A stretch of 60,454 nt of DNA from CAMAVH01 sp036500145 (lineage in GTDB: Bacteria > Pseudomonadota > Alphaproteobacteria > SMXQ01). Under the pieces are notes generated by a model. The model saw only the letters and a program-made list of their open reading frames with translations. It was not told the origin of the DNA and did not search any database. The position numbers were made by a program, and so were the translations under genes. The DNA lies in assembly GCA_036500145.1 (NCBI GenBank), contig DASYCO010000024.1:1-60454 (forward strand), given 5' to 3'. Position 1 is the first letter of the stretch; the number at the start of each line of letters is the position of its first letter. Below are positions 7,990-16,418 of this stretch, one piece after another.

Positions 7990-9120
7990 ATGACCAAGCT
8001 CGACAACCGCACAGACTTCCTCTCCGCCGAGGCCGGCAATGCCTCGATCCTGGCCGGCCGCAGCCCAAGCGAACCCGAAAGCCAGGATGCCAAGCAGATC
8101 GCGCGCGACGACGCCGGCCTGCTCGACGCCTATTCGCAGGCCGTGATCGGCGCGGTGGAGCGCGTGGCGCCAGCCGTCGTCCATCTGCAGGTCAGCAAGG
8201 CCTATCCCGCGCGCGCCAACGACAATGCGCAGGGCGGCGGCAGCGGCCAGGGCGTGCCCGACGTCGCCGTCGGCAGCGGCTCGGGCGTCATCTTCACGCC
8301 CGACGGCTTCGTGCTGACCAACAGCCATGTGGCGAGCGGCGCCAGCAGCATCACGGCCACCCTGCATGACGGCCGCGTGCTGCCCGCCTACATCGTCGGC
8401 GACGATCCCGACACCGACCTGGCGGTGCTGCGCATACACGGCGACCTGAAGGGCGCCGGCTGGGCGCCGCTCGGCGACTCGCAGGCGCTGCGCGTCGGCC
8501 AGCTCGTGATCGCCATCGGCAATCCGCTCGGCTTCGAATGCTCGGTCACCGCCGGCGTCGTCAGCGCGCTCGGGCGATCCTTGCGCGCCCAGTCGGGCCG
8601 CCTGATCGACGACGTGCTGCAGACCGACGCGGCGCTCAACCCGGGCAACTCCGGCGGGCCGCTGGTGACCGCCTCGGGCAGCATCGTCGGCATCAACACC
8701 GCCGTCATCCGCGGCGCGCAGGGGCTCTGCTTCGCCATCGCCAGCAACACGGCGCGCTTCGTGCTGGGCGAGATACTGCGCCACGGCAAGGTGCGGCGCG
8801 GCCATCTCGGCGTCGCCGGCCAGAACGTGCAGCTATCGCGCCGCGTCGCGCGCTTCCACGGCCTTGCCAAGGAAGGCGGCGTGCGCGTCGCCTCGCTCGA
8901 GGCGGGCAGCCCGGCGGCCCAGGCCGGCCTCGAGGAGGGCGACGTCATCGTCGCCTTCGAGGGCGAGGCGGTCGGCGGCCTGGACGACCTGCACCGCTGG
9001 CTGACCGCCGAGCGCATCGGCCAGCCGACGCGCGTCGACGCGCTGCGCAACAGCACGGGACGCGGCATCGAGCGGGTGACGCTCAGCGTCATCCCCGGCG
9101 AGCGGCGCGAGACCCCGTAA
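7990..9120 (+). CDS. S1C (DegP/HtrA-like) serine protease with PDZ domain, no signal peptide
   Basis: The 376-residue protein has a trypsin-like HtrA domain with the complete catalytic triad: H113 in LTNSHVAS, D143 in DPDTDLAVL and S221 in NPGNSGGPL. One PDZ domain (about residues 275-365, RRGHLGVAGQNVQL to EGDVIVAFEGEAVGGLDDL) follows. The N-terminus (MTKLDNRTDFLSAEAGNASI) is polar with no hydrophobic segment, so unlike DegP, DegQ or DegS this protein appears cytosolic. A start upstream in the open frame (from 7798) would not add a signal peptide. It is divergent from hsp20, which suggests a shared protein-quality role. Confidence 0.88.
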   Translation: MTKLDNRTDFLSAEAGNASILAGRSPSEPESQDAKQIARDDAGLLDAYSQAVIGAVERVAPAVVHLQVSKAYPARANDNAQGGGSGQGVPDVAVGSGSGVIFTPDGFVLTNSHVASGASSITATLHDGRVLPAYIVGDDPDTDLAVLRIHGDLKGAGWAPLGDSQALRVGQLVIAIGNPLGFECSVTAGVVSALGRSLRAQSGRLIDDVLQTDAALNPGNSGGPLVTASGSIVGINTAVIRGAQGLCFAIASNTARFVLGEILRHGKVRRGHLGVAGQNVQLSRRVARFHGLAKEGGVRVASLEAGSPAAQAGLEEGDVIVAFEGEAVGGLDDLHRWLTAERIGQPTRVDALRNSTGRGIERVTLSVIPGERRETP

Positions 9121-9191
9121 GCGACGCGGGTTAAGCGAGACGGGCCTATTGACGGCGGCGGCCGCTGGCCTTTCGCGGGCCGCAATGGCGG

Positions 9192-9204
9192 CGGAATATT
9201 TATA
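9192..9204. promoter_or_regulatory. Shared 13-base motif upstream of first binding-protein gene
   Basis: CGGAATATTTATA stands here and again at 10507-10519, in each case 114-145 bases before one of the two paralogous binding-protein genes. The motif is an AT island in GC-rich flanks and could be a -10 region or an operator. It could also be plain residue of the gene duplication, since CTTCCCAA recurs a little further downstream in both copies. Confidence 0.4.
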
Positions 9205-9317
9205 GCCGGTTGCCGCGAATCGCCGGGCGACGCCCTTCCCAAGGAGGGTCCGCCGGCCTAGCCTTTCCCCGCGAACAAAGGCGGACGCAGAGCCGCCGGA
9301 TCAGGGGAGAGAGCCGC

Positions 9318-10451
9318 ATGCAGTCATGGCACCGCCATATGAGCCGCGCCGCCGCCGTCGTTCTCGTCAGCGCGTTTCCCGCCTTCGCACCTCCTGCATT
9401 CGCTCAGTCGCCTGCTGCGCCGGACTGGCCCGGCAAGGCCGACTGGGACCGCACGGTCGCGGCAGCCAAGAAGGAAGGCAAGGTCGTCGTGTCCAGCACC
9501 GTCGGCTCCTTCTGGCGCACGGTGCTCACCGCCTTCAAGGACGAGTACGGCATCGAGGTCGAGTTCACCGGCGCCAACGGCCGCGACTTCTGGCCGCGCT
9601 TCCGCCAGGAGCAGAAGCTCGGCCAGTCGCTGTGGGACATCCGCGTCAGCCCGCCGGAGACCGAAACCTACGACCTCGTCGGCCAAGGGCTCATCGCGCC
9701 CTTGCGCGACCTGCTGGTCCTGCCGGAGGTGGTCAGCGACAAGGCCTGGCACGGCGGCTACGACGCGATCTACGCCGACAAGGCGAAGCGCTACTTCATC
9801 GGCTTCGGCCTGGTCGAGACGCCCATCGTCTGGGTCAACCGCGACCTCATCCCCGAGAGCGAGCTTTCCAGCATCGCGCAGCTCAGCGACCCGAAGTTCA
9901 AGGGCAAGATCTCGTCGCAGAGCCTGCGCAGCGGCGCCGGCGCCAACAATTTCGCGCTGATGATGCGCGACCCGCGCTACGGCAAGGACTTCATCGGCGC
10001 CATGATCCTCGGCAACGAGGCCGTGCTCACCGACAACGTGCGCCAGCAGGTCGACTGGCTGGTGCGCGGCAACTATCCGATCGGCGTCTCCGTCGGCGCC
10101 GACGTGATGTTCGACATGCAGTCGAAGGGGATCGGCGAAAACGTCAGGCCGCTGCCGGGCCTGCACAAATATTCTAGCAGCTTCGGCGGCCTGATGGCCT
10201 TCGCCAACCCGCCGCATCCCAACGCCGCCAAGGTCTACGCCAACTGGATTCTGACGCAGAAGGCGCAGGCCGCGATCGCCAAGACCGTGCGCTACAACAG
10301 CCGGCGCACCGACGTGGAACTGGGCGATCCCTCGATCCAGGTCGACGTCGACCATCTCGACGACTACGTGAACACGCAGTCCGAGGAGATGATGCCCTAT
10401 TACGCGGCCTGGCAGGCCTACGCGAAAGAGCTCGAAGCGAAGCTGAAGTAG
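9318..10451 (+). CDS. ABC transporter periplasmic binding protein (iron/AfuA-like family), copy 1
   Basis: The 377-residue product begins with a signal peptide (to about residue 29, ending APPAFAQS). It then has the fold of COG1840-type extracellular solute-binding proteins (WDRTVAAAKKEGKVVVSST, GRDFWPRFRQEQKLGQSLWD, AKRYFIGFGLVETPIVWVN, KVYANWILTQKAQAAI). That family includes ferric iron, phosphonate and several aromatic or organic-acid binders, so the ligand cannot be read from sequence. The ATG at 9318 is preceded by GGGGAGAGAG. A close paralogue follows at 10664. No permease or ATPase gene is adjacent, which is odd for an importer. The Rieske oxygenase downstream suggests an aromatic ligand. 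Confidence 0.85.
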   Translation: MQSWHRHMSRAAAVVLVSAFPAFAPPAFAQSPAAPDWPGKADWDRTVAAAKKEGKVVVSSTVGSFWRTVLTAFKDEYGIEVEFTGANGRDFWPRFRQEQKLGQSLWDIRVSPPETETYDLVGQGLIAPLRDLLVLPEVVSDKAWHGGYDAIYADKAKRYFIGFGLVETPIVWVNRDLIPESELSSIAQLSDPKFKGKISSQSLRSGAGANNFALMMRDPRYGKDFIGAMILGNEAVLTDNVRQQVDWLVRGNYPIGVSVGADVMFDMQSKGIGENVRPLPGLHKYSSSFGGLMAFANPPHPNAAKVYANWILTQKAQAAIAKTVRYNSRRTDVELGDPSIQVDVDHLDDYVNTQSEEMMPYYAAWQAYAKELEAKLK

Positions 10452-10506
10452 CGTTCCGCTTCCTCGCCCGAGTCCCCGGACGCCGCGCCGCAGCCGCCGC
10501 GTCCGC

Positions 10507-10519
10507 CGGAATATTTATA
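10507..10519. promoter_or_regulatory. Shared 13-base motif upstream of second binding-protein gene
   Basis: Second exact copy of CGGAATATTTATA (first at 9192). It is followed by an AT-rich stretch (CACTTCAATTAAATTGAA, containing the inverted repeat TTCAATTAAATTGAA at 10525-10539) and lies 145 bases before the ATG of the second binding-protein gene. The repeat could be an operator; no regulator gene lies nearby. Confidence 0.4.
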
Positions 10520-10663
10520 CCCACTTCAATTAAATTGAACCGGCCCGGTTCTCCTTCCCAAAACCGCGGCGTCCAATTAGCATCCGCCCGTAAATCAAAA
10601 AATGAACGGCAGATGCAAAAAATGATCGGCACGCCGAACACAGGGACTTCGGGAGAAAAACCT

Positions 10664-11809
10664 ATGCAGCCGTGGCACCGCCATGCGACCCGCCGACATG
10701 TGATCCATCGCGCGATTTGGACCTTCGCCGTCCTGCTGGTCGGCGCGACGTCCGCCTTCGCGCAGGCCCCGGCGGCGCAAGACTGGGCCGGCAAGGCCGA
10801 CTGGGACAAGACGGTCGCGGCGGCGAAGAAGGAAGGCAAGGTCGTCGTCTCGGGGCCGGTCGGCTCCTACTGGCGCGAATCGCTGACCGCCTTCAAGGCC
10901 GAGTACGGCATCGACGTGGAGTTCACCTCGGCGAACGGCCGCGACTTCTGGCCGCGCTTCCGCCAGGAGCACCAGGTCGGCAAGTCGCTGTGGGACATCC
11001 GCGTCAGCCCGCCGGAGACCGAGACCTACGACCTCGTCGGCCAGGGCCACATCGCGCCGCTGCGCGACCTCCTCGTGCTGCCGGAAGTCGTCAGCGACAA
11101 GGCCTGGTACGGCGGCTACGACGCCATCTACGCCGACAAGGCGAAGCGCTACTTCATCGGCTTCGGCCTGCTGGAGACGCCGGTCGTCTGGGTCAACCGC
11201 GACCTCATCCCCGAGAGCGAGCTCTCCAGCGTCGAGCAGCTGCGCGGCCCGAAGTTCAAGGGCAAGATCTCGTCGCAGAACCTGCGCAGCGGGTCGGCCG
11301 GCAACAATTTCGCCCTGCTGATGCGCGACCCGAAGTACGGCAAGGACTTCATCCGCGACATCGTGATCGGCAACCAGATGACGCTGACCGACAACGTGCG
11401 CCAGCAGATCGACTGGCTGGTGCGCGGCAACTACCCGATCAGCATCTCGATCCTCGTCGACATGCTGTACGACCTGCAGAACCAGGGCATCGGCAAGAAC
11501 GTCCAGCCGCTCCCCGGCCTGCACAAGTATTCCGGCAGCTTCGGCGGCCTGATGGCCTTCTCCAACCCGCCGCACCCCAATGCCGCCAAGGTCTACGCCA
11601 ACTGGGTGCTGGGCCAGAAGGCCCAGGCCATCATCGCCAAGACCGTGCGCTACAACAGCCGGCGCACCGACGTGGCGCTCGGCGAGCCGTCGCTGAAGGT
11701 CGACGTCGACCATCTCGACGAATACGTCAACACGCAGTCCGAAGAGATGATGCCCTACTACGCGGCGTGGCAGACCTACGCCAAGGAACTCGAAGCGCAG
11801 CTGAAGTAG
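10664..11809 (+). CDS. ABC transporter periplasmic binding protein, copy 2
   Basis: The 381-residue paralogue of the previous gene is near-identical over long stretches (DFWPRFRQE, LWDIRVSPPETETYDLVGQG, the final YVNTQSEEMMPYYAAWQ) and differs mainly in the signal peptide and at scattered residues. Signal peptide cleavage is expected near AFAQAPAAQ (about residue 33). I start at the ATG at 10664 because its MQPWHRHATRR matches MQSWHRHMSRA of the first copy; the frame is open from 10535. The 212-base gap between copies carries its own AT-rich control region, so the two may be expressed separately. It ends 44 bases before the Rieske gene and could be co-transcribed with it. Confidence 0.85.
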   Translation: MQPWHRHATRRHVIHRAIWTFAVLLVGATSAFAQAPAAQDWAGKADWDKTVAAAKKEGKVVVSGPVGSYWRESLTAFKAEYGIDVEFTSANGRDFWPRFRQEHQVGKSLWDIRVSPPETETYDLVGQGHIAPLRDLLVLPEVVSDKAWYGGYDAIYADKAKRYFIGFGLLETPVVWVNRDLIPESELSSVEQLRGPKFKGKISSQNLRSGSAGNNFALLMRDPKYGKDFIRDIVIGNQMTLTDNVRQQIDWLVRGNYPISISILVDMLYDLQNQGIGKNVQPLPGLHKYSGSFGGLMAFSNPPHPNAAKVYANWVLGQKAQAIIAKTVRYNSRRTDVALGEPSLKVDVDHLDEYVNTQSEEMMPYYAAWQTYAKELEAQLK

Positions 11810-11853
11810 ACGCTGCGACAATCGCCGCCCGATGACCGCGCGCGGCACAGTGA

Positions 11854-13197
11854 ATGGAGCCCGACATGACGCCAGCCCCCGCCGCCCAGCCCGCCCAAGC
11901 GAAGCCTGACAGCAACGAGCTGCTCACCAACACCGCGCAGAAGACGCCCGCCGGCGAGATGTTCCGCCGCTACTGGCACCCGGTGGCCCTGGCCGAAGAG
12001 CTGCCCGAGGGCGGCGCGCCAGTGCCGCTGCGCATCCTCGGCGAGGACCTGGTGCTGTTCCGCGACGACGCCGGCCGCATCGGCCTGCTCGGCCGCGCCT
12101 GCCCGCACCGCTGCACCGACCTGAGCTATGGCCGCATCGAGGACGGCGGCCTGCGCTGCCTCTACCACGGCTGGCTGTTCGACATTAACGGCAAGTGCCT
12201 CGACCAGCCTGCCGAGCCGGAGAACAGCACCTACAAGGACGAGATCAAGCACACCGCCTATCCGTGCGTGGAGCGTTCCGGCGCGATCTTCGCCTACATG
12301 GGCGCCCTCACGGACAGCGGCGAGGCGCCGCCCTTCCCGGACTTCGAATTCCTGCGCATGAAGCCCGACCACCTGTCGCTCTACAAGGTCCGGCTCGACT
12401 GCAACTACCTGCAGGCCTGCGAGGGCGACTACGATCCGTCGCACCTCTCCTACCTGCACCGCCGCCTGAACCCGCAGCGCGACCATGACGCGATCAAGGG
12501 CGGCGACGGCACCCAGGACGCGAACTTCTTCTTCGCGCGCGGCCTGCGCCCCAAGCTGACCGCCGAGAAGACCGGCTATGGCGTGCGCATCTTCTCGACG
12601 CGCCCGGCGGCGCCCGGGAAGAAGTACCTGCGCGTCACCAACTTCGTGCTGCCCAGCATCGCCTGCATCGCCGGCCGCCAGGCGGGCGACGGCTACACCG
12701 CCGTGTGGCGCGTGCCGATCGACGACACGCATCACTGGCGCTTCACCTTCCAGTTCCAGCGCTCCAAGCCGGTCGACCGCAAATACTACGACGAGGCCAA
12801 CCGGGCGGAGATCGCGCCCGACTACACGCTGCTGCGCAACCAGTCGAACCGCTACAAGCAGGACCGCCAGTCCATGAACGAAGGCAACTTCACCGGCATG
12901 GGCCCGGCCTTCATGGTGCATGACGCCTTCGCAGCGGAGACGCAGGGCGCGGTCCACGACCGCTCGCGCGAGCATCTCGGCACCACCGACATGGTCGTCG
13001 CCACCGTGCGCCGCCTGATGCGCGACGCGGTGAAGGCGGCCGAGCGCCAGCCCGGCCAGCCGACGACGTTCCGCGACCGCGAGAGCCCGAGCGACCCGGC
13101 CAACCTCGTGGTGGTCGACGCGGTCGTCGACGAGGCGATCGAGAACAACGAGTACGTCCGCCGCGTCATCGCCGGCGAGGTCAACGAAACGGCGTAA
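11854..13197 (+). CDS. Rieske non-heme iron oxygenase, large (alpha) subunit
   Basis: The 447-residue enzyme has a Rieske [2Fe-2S] domain with ligands C83, H85, C102 and H105 (CPHRCTDLSYGR, then CLYHGW) and a catalytic domain with the mononuclear iron histidines H197 and H202 and neighbouring D194 in GDYDPSHLSYLH. Such enzymes hydroxylate or O-demethylate aromatic substrates with electrons from a reductase. Its sequence style (single alpha subunit, EMFRRYWHPVALAEELPEGG) resembles the phenoxybenzoate/phthalate and vanillate demethylase group. No beta subunit and no reductase or ferredoxin gene is adjacent. The flavodoxin reductase at 35494 is too remote to infer partnership. The substrate is unknown. 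Confidence 0.9.
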   Translation: MEPDMTPAPAAQPAQAKPDSNELLTNTAQKTPAGEMFRRYWHPVALAEELPEGGAPVPLRILGEDLVLFRDDAGRIGLLGRACPHRCTDLSYGRIEDGGLRCLYHGWLFDINGKCLDQPAEPENSTYKDEIKHTAYPCVERSGAIFAYMGALTDSGEAPPFPDFEFLRMKPDHLSLYKVRLDCNYLQACEGDYDPSHLSYLHRRLNPQRDHDAIKGGDGTQDANFFFARGLRPKLTAEKTGYGVRIFSTRPAAPGKKYLRVTNFVLPSIACIAGRQAGDGYTAVWRVPIDDTHHWRFTFQFQRSKPVDRKYYDEANRAEIAPDYTLLRNQSNRYKQDRQSMNEGNFTGMGPAFMVHDAFAAETQGAVHDRSREHLGTTDMVVATVRRLMRDAVKAAERQPGQPTTFRDRESPSDPANLVVVDAVVDEAIENNEYVRRVIAGEVNETA

Positions 13198-13220
13198 GCG
13201 CTAGGCACCATGCCGAAACG

Positions 13221-13257
13221 CGAAGGGCCCGACGCGCAAGCGTCGGGCCCTTCGATT
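13221..13257. terminator. 14-bp perfect hairpin between Rieske gene and tRNA-Ala
   Basis: CGAAGGGCCCGACG (13221-13234) pairs perfectly with CGTCGGGCCCTTCG (13241-13254) around a 6-base loop, with ATTTGG after it. It lies 24 bases past the plus-strand Rieske stop and directly after the 3' end of the minus-strand tRNA-Ala, so it probably acts as a terminator for both. Confidence 0.75.
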
Positions 13258-13333
<76 letters not shown>

Positions 13334-13465
13334 GAAACTCGGGTGCGCAGCGCCTTATATCGTTTCGCCGGATGGGATCGGCGGGCGTCTGCGCGATGGG
13401 CGGAGAACATAGAGGTGCCGCCGGTCGCTCGTCCAGCGGAAAAACATGGTCCCCAAGTCTTTGGA

Positions 13466-13493
13466 AAACCCTGGTCCGCCAATTACTTGGCGG
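13466..13493 (-). terminator. Hairpin after the TIGR02300 gene
   Basis: Downstream of the minus-strand stop at 13517, CCGCCAA and TTGGCGG (13476-13493) pair around a 4-base loop. ACCAGGGTTTT follows in the direction of transcription. The T-run is displaced, so this is a moderate candidate. Confidence 0.4.
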
Positions 13494-13516
13494 CGGGCTG
13501 CCTTGGAAGGCTAGAC

Positions 13517-13873
13517 CTAGCGGTCGTCGCCGTCGTCGACCTTCTCGATGACCTCGGCCACGTCGTCGTCGTCCTCGCCGAGTTCGGAGGTGTCTTCGAT
13601 GACGCCTTCCTCTTCCTCGTCGTCGGTGTCCGTCTCGTCGTCGATCACGTCCTCGGGCAAGTCCGCCTCGTCCGGGTCGACGGCGCGGACCGGCTTCTTC
13701 GCCTTCACCGGCTTGTCCTCGGCGACGGCCTTGACGCGGCGCGGCTTCAGCGCGGCCTGCACGTCGAACACGGTACCGCACTTCGGGCAGAGGATGGGAT
13801 CGCGGTTGAGGTCGTAGAACTTTGCGCCGCAGCTGCCGCAGACGCGCTTCACGCCCAACTCAGGCTTCACCAT
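13517..13873 (-). CDS. TIGR02300 family zinc-ribbon protein with acidic tail
   Basis: The 118-residue product starts MVKPELGVKRVCGSCGAKFY and has CGSC and CPKC pairs that form a small zinc ribbon, the FYDLN motif that names the family, then a Lys/Arg-rich linker and a long Asp/Glu-rich tail (DDETDTDDEEEEG, GEDDDDVAEV). The family is alphaproteobacterial and uncharacterised. The acidic tail could act on basic or nucleic-acid-binding partners, which is inference. I chose the ATG at 13873 because GGTGGAGAT precedes it and the family starts there; the frame extends up to 14029. It is divergent from aroA; the 301 bases between them show no repeat or RNA structure beyond the expected promoters. Confidence 0.85.
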   Translation of the reverse strand: MVKPELGVKRVCGSCGAKFYDLNRDPILCPKCGTVFDVQAALKPRRVKAVAEDKPVKAKKPVRAVDPDEADLPEDVIDDETDTDDEEEEGVIEDTSELGEDDDDVAEVIEKVDDGDDR

Positions 13874-14174
13874 GCGCTCGATCTCCACCCTAATGCCTAT
13901 CGGCCCGGCCGCGATGCGGCTGTAAGCCTTACAAACTGCCGCCCTGGCCACTTCGCCAATGACAGGCGGAGCCAATTGCCATGATCGCCGCCGGCTGTCA
14001 AAAGTAATTTTCGCGGGCCCGCCGCCCATGCGATAAACCTGTCCCGCGTCGGCGATCGCCCGCCCGGCCGCCCTTTCCGAGGCCGCCGGCAGCGATCAGG
14101 CCCGCCGTTCCGCCCTCCGGGGCGATCCCCCGTCCGGCGCCGTCCGCTGGGCGATCTTGTAAAAGAGCGAACCC

Positions 14175-15575
14175 ATGGCGATCCCCAGCGCGTCTTCCGC
14201 CCAGCCCGCGAAGCCTGCCGACACCGGCCCCGCAAGCCATGGCGACGCGGCGCAGCCCCTGACGGCGCGCCGCGCGGGCGCTCTTTCGGGCGAGGCCCGG
14301 GCGCCCGGCGACAAGTCGATCTCGCACCGCGCCCTGATGATCGGCACCGTGGCGGTCGGCGAAACGACCATCCACGGCCTGCTCGAAGGCGAGGACGTGC
14401 TGAACACCGCCAAGGCCATGCGGGCGCTCGGCGCCACCGTCTGGCGCGACGCCGACGCCGTCTGGCACGTGCAGGGCGTCGGCCTCGGCGCGCTCGCCGA
14501 GCCGGACGACGTCATCGACATGGGCAATTCGGGCACCGGCGCGCGCCTGCTGTCGGGCCTCATCGCCGGCCATCCGATCACCGCGATCTTCACCGGCGAC
14601 GCCTCGCTGCGCTCGCGCCCGATGGCGCGCGTCAACAAGCCGCTCGAAGGCTGCGGCGCGCGCTTCATCGCGCGCGAGGGCGGCCGCCTGCCCATGACGG
14701 TGGTCGGCACGCGCGATCCCATGCCGCTGACCTACACGCTGCCGGTGCCGTCGGCGCAGGTGAAGTCGGCGATCATGCTGGCCGGCCTCAACGCGCCCGG
14801 CGTCACCACCGTGATCGAGCCCGAGCCGACGCGCGACCATTCCGAACTGATGCTGCGCCACTTCGGCGCCGACGTGACGGTGGAAGACCTGCCCGACGGC
14901 AGCCGCAAGATCGCCGTCGTCGGCCAGCCCGAGCTGATGGCGCGCGAGGTGCGCGTCGCCGGCGACCCGTCGTCGGCCGCCTTCCCCGCCGTGGCGGCGC
15001 TGATCGTGCCGGGCTCGCGCGTGACGCTGCGCCATGTCGGCGTGAACCCGTTGCGCGACGGGCTCTACCGCACCCTGGTCGAGATGGGCGCCGACATCGA
15101 GTTCGAGAACCGCCGCGACGAGGCCGGCGAGCCGGTCGCCGACCTGGTGATCTCGCACGGCCCGCTCAAGGGCGTCGACGTGCCGGCCAAGCGCGCGCCG
15201 TCGATGATCGACGAATATCCCATCCTCGCCATCGCCGCCGCCTGCGCCGAAGGCACCACGGTGATGCGCGGCCTCGCCGAGCTGCGCGTCAAGGAAAGCG
15301 ACCGCCTGACCGCGATCGCCGAGGGCCTCGCCGCCTGCGGCGTGAAAGCCGAGGTCGACGGCGACATGCTGATCGTGCACGGCAACGGCGGAAAGATCCC
15401 CGGCGGCGGCACCGTCGCCACCCGCCTCGACCACCGCATCGCCATGGCCTTCCTGGTGCTCGGCCTCGCCGCCGACAAGCCCGTCACGGTCGACGACGGC
15501 GGCCCGATCGCCACCAGCTTCCCGGACTTCGGCGCCCTGATGGCCGGCCTCGGCGCCCAGATCGGGCCTGCCTGA
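14175..15575 (+). CDS. aroA: 3-phosphoshikimate 1-carboxyvinyltransferase (EPSP synthase)
   Basis: The 466-residue enzyme joins shikimate-3-phosphate and PEP in the aromatic amino-acid pathway. Visible motifs are APGDKSISHRAL, SAQVKSAIMLAGLN, TRDHSELML, RAPSMIDEYPIL, ELRVKESDRL and ATRLDHRIAMAF. The pattern follows the alphaproteobacterial class II (CP4-like) enzymes. At the site where the glyphosate-tolerant CP4 enzyme has Ala (GNAATG), this protein has Gly (GNSGTG), as in sensitive enzymes. An Ala/Pro-rich N-terminus of about 35 residues precedes the fold. cmk begins 4 bases after the stop, so the two genes are co-transcribed. Confidence 0.96.
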   Translation: MAIPSASSAQPAKPADTGPASHGDAAQPLTARRAGALSGEARAPGDKSISHRALMIGTVAVGETTIHGLLEGEDVLNTAKAMRALGATVWRDADAVWHVQGVGLGALAEPDDVIDMGNSGTGARLLSGLIAGHPITAIFTGDASLRSRPMARVNKPLEGCGARFIAREGGRLPMTVVGTRDPMPLTYTLPVPSAQVKSAIMLAGLNAPGVTTVIEPEPTRDHSELMLRHFGADVTVEDLPDGSRKIAVVGQPELMAREVRVAGDPSSAAFPAVAALIVPGSRVTLRHVGVNPLRDGLYRTLVEMGADIEFENRRDEAGEPVADLVISHGPLKGVDVPAKRAPSMIDEYPILAIAAACAEGTTVMRGLAELRVKESDRLTAIAEGLAACGVKAEVDGDMLIVHGNGGKIPGGGTVATRLDHRIAMAFLVLGLAADKPVTVDDGGPIATSFPDFGALMAGLGAQIGPA

Positions 15576-15579
15576 GTTC

Positions 15580-16227
15580 ATGGCCCAGCCTGTCATCATC
15601 GCCATCGACGGCCCGGCGGCCTCGGGCAAGGGCACGCTCGCCGAGCGCTTGGCGGCCAAGTTCGGCTACGCCCATCTGGAGACCGGCCGGCTCTACCGGG
15701 CCGTGGCGGCCAAGCTGCTGGCGGCCGGCCTGACCGCGCCGACGGAACCCCAGGCCAGCGAGGCGGCACAGCATCTGGGGGATGCCGACCTCGACAGCCC
15801 CCACTTGTACGAAGAAGCGACCGGCCTGATGGCCTCCAAAGTCTCCGCCATGGGGCCCGTGCGCGCCGCCCTGCTCGCCTTCCAGCGCGATTTCGCCGCC
15901 CGCCCGCCCGGCGGCAAGCCCGGCGCGGTGATCGACGGGCGCGACATCGGCACCGTCATCTGCCCCGCCGCCGACCATAAGTTCTTCGTCACGGCAGCCC
16001 CGGAAATACGGGCCAAACGGCGCGTCGGACAGTTGCAGTCGCGGGGGGCTGTCGCTATATATGACGCCGTCCTGCGGGACATTCTGGAGCGCGATGCCAT
16101 GGATACCCAGCGGACGAACGCCCCGCTTCGTCAGTCGCCCGACGCCCACTTGCTGGACACGAGCGACATGACCGCGGATCAGACGTTCGCCGCGGCCCTC
16201 GCGCTGATGGGAGATCACAGGGGCTAG
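15580..16227 (+). CDS. cmk: Cytidylate kinase
   Basis: The 215-residue protein phosphorylates CMP and dCMP with ATP. The P-loop GPAASGKGTLAERLA stands at residues 11-25, with HLETGRLYRAVAAKL, the DGRDIGTVICP motif and a lid with KRRVGQLQ. The aroA-cmk-rpsA order is a long-known conserved arrangement and is intact here. Length is normal for the short bacterial type. It is separated from rpsA by about 165-190 bases that should hold the S1 promoter. Confidence 0.95.
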   Translation: MAQPVIIAIDGPAASGKGTLAERLAAKFGYAHLETGRLYRAVAAKLLAAGLTAPTEPQASEAAQHLGDADLDSPHLYEEATGLMASKVSAMGPVRAALLAFQRDFAARPPGGKPGAVIDGRDIGTVICPAADHKFFVTAAPEIRAKRRVGQLQSRGAVAIYDAVLRDILERDAMDTQRTNAPLRQSPDAHLLDTSDMTADQTFAAALALMGDHRG

Positions 16228-16418
16228 CCCCCTGAGCAAGAAATCCAAGCTGAAGAGTCTTGGTACTCGGTCCGGCCGTTCAGGTGAACGGCACCGTGCC
16301 GCGCGACGCCTCCGCTGAAGCGGCGGCCTCCGTGGGCGGGATATAGACGGAACGGGCAAGCCCCCGCCGACGGCCTCCGCGAAGGACTGCCGTGGGCGAT
16401 AGAAAGCGAACCGCACAT

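Noticed and set aside
10640..10720. Sigma-54 promoter (TGGCAC-like) near the second binding-protein gene
   Set aside because: TGGCACC occurs inside the signal-peptide codons and lacks the TTGC element at the right spacing.
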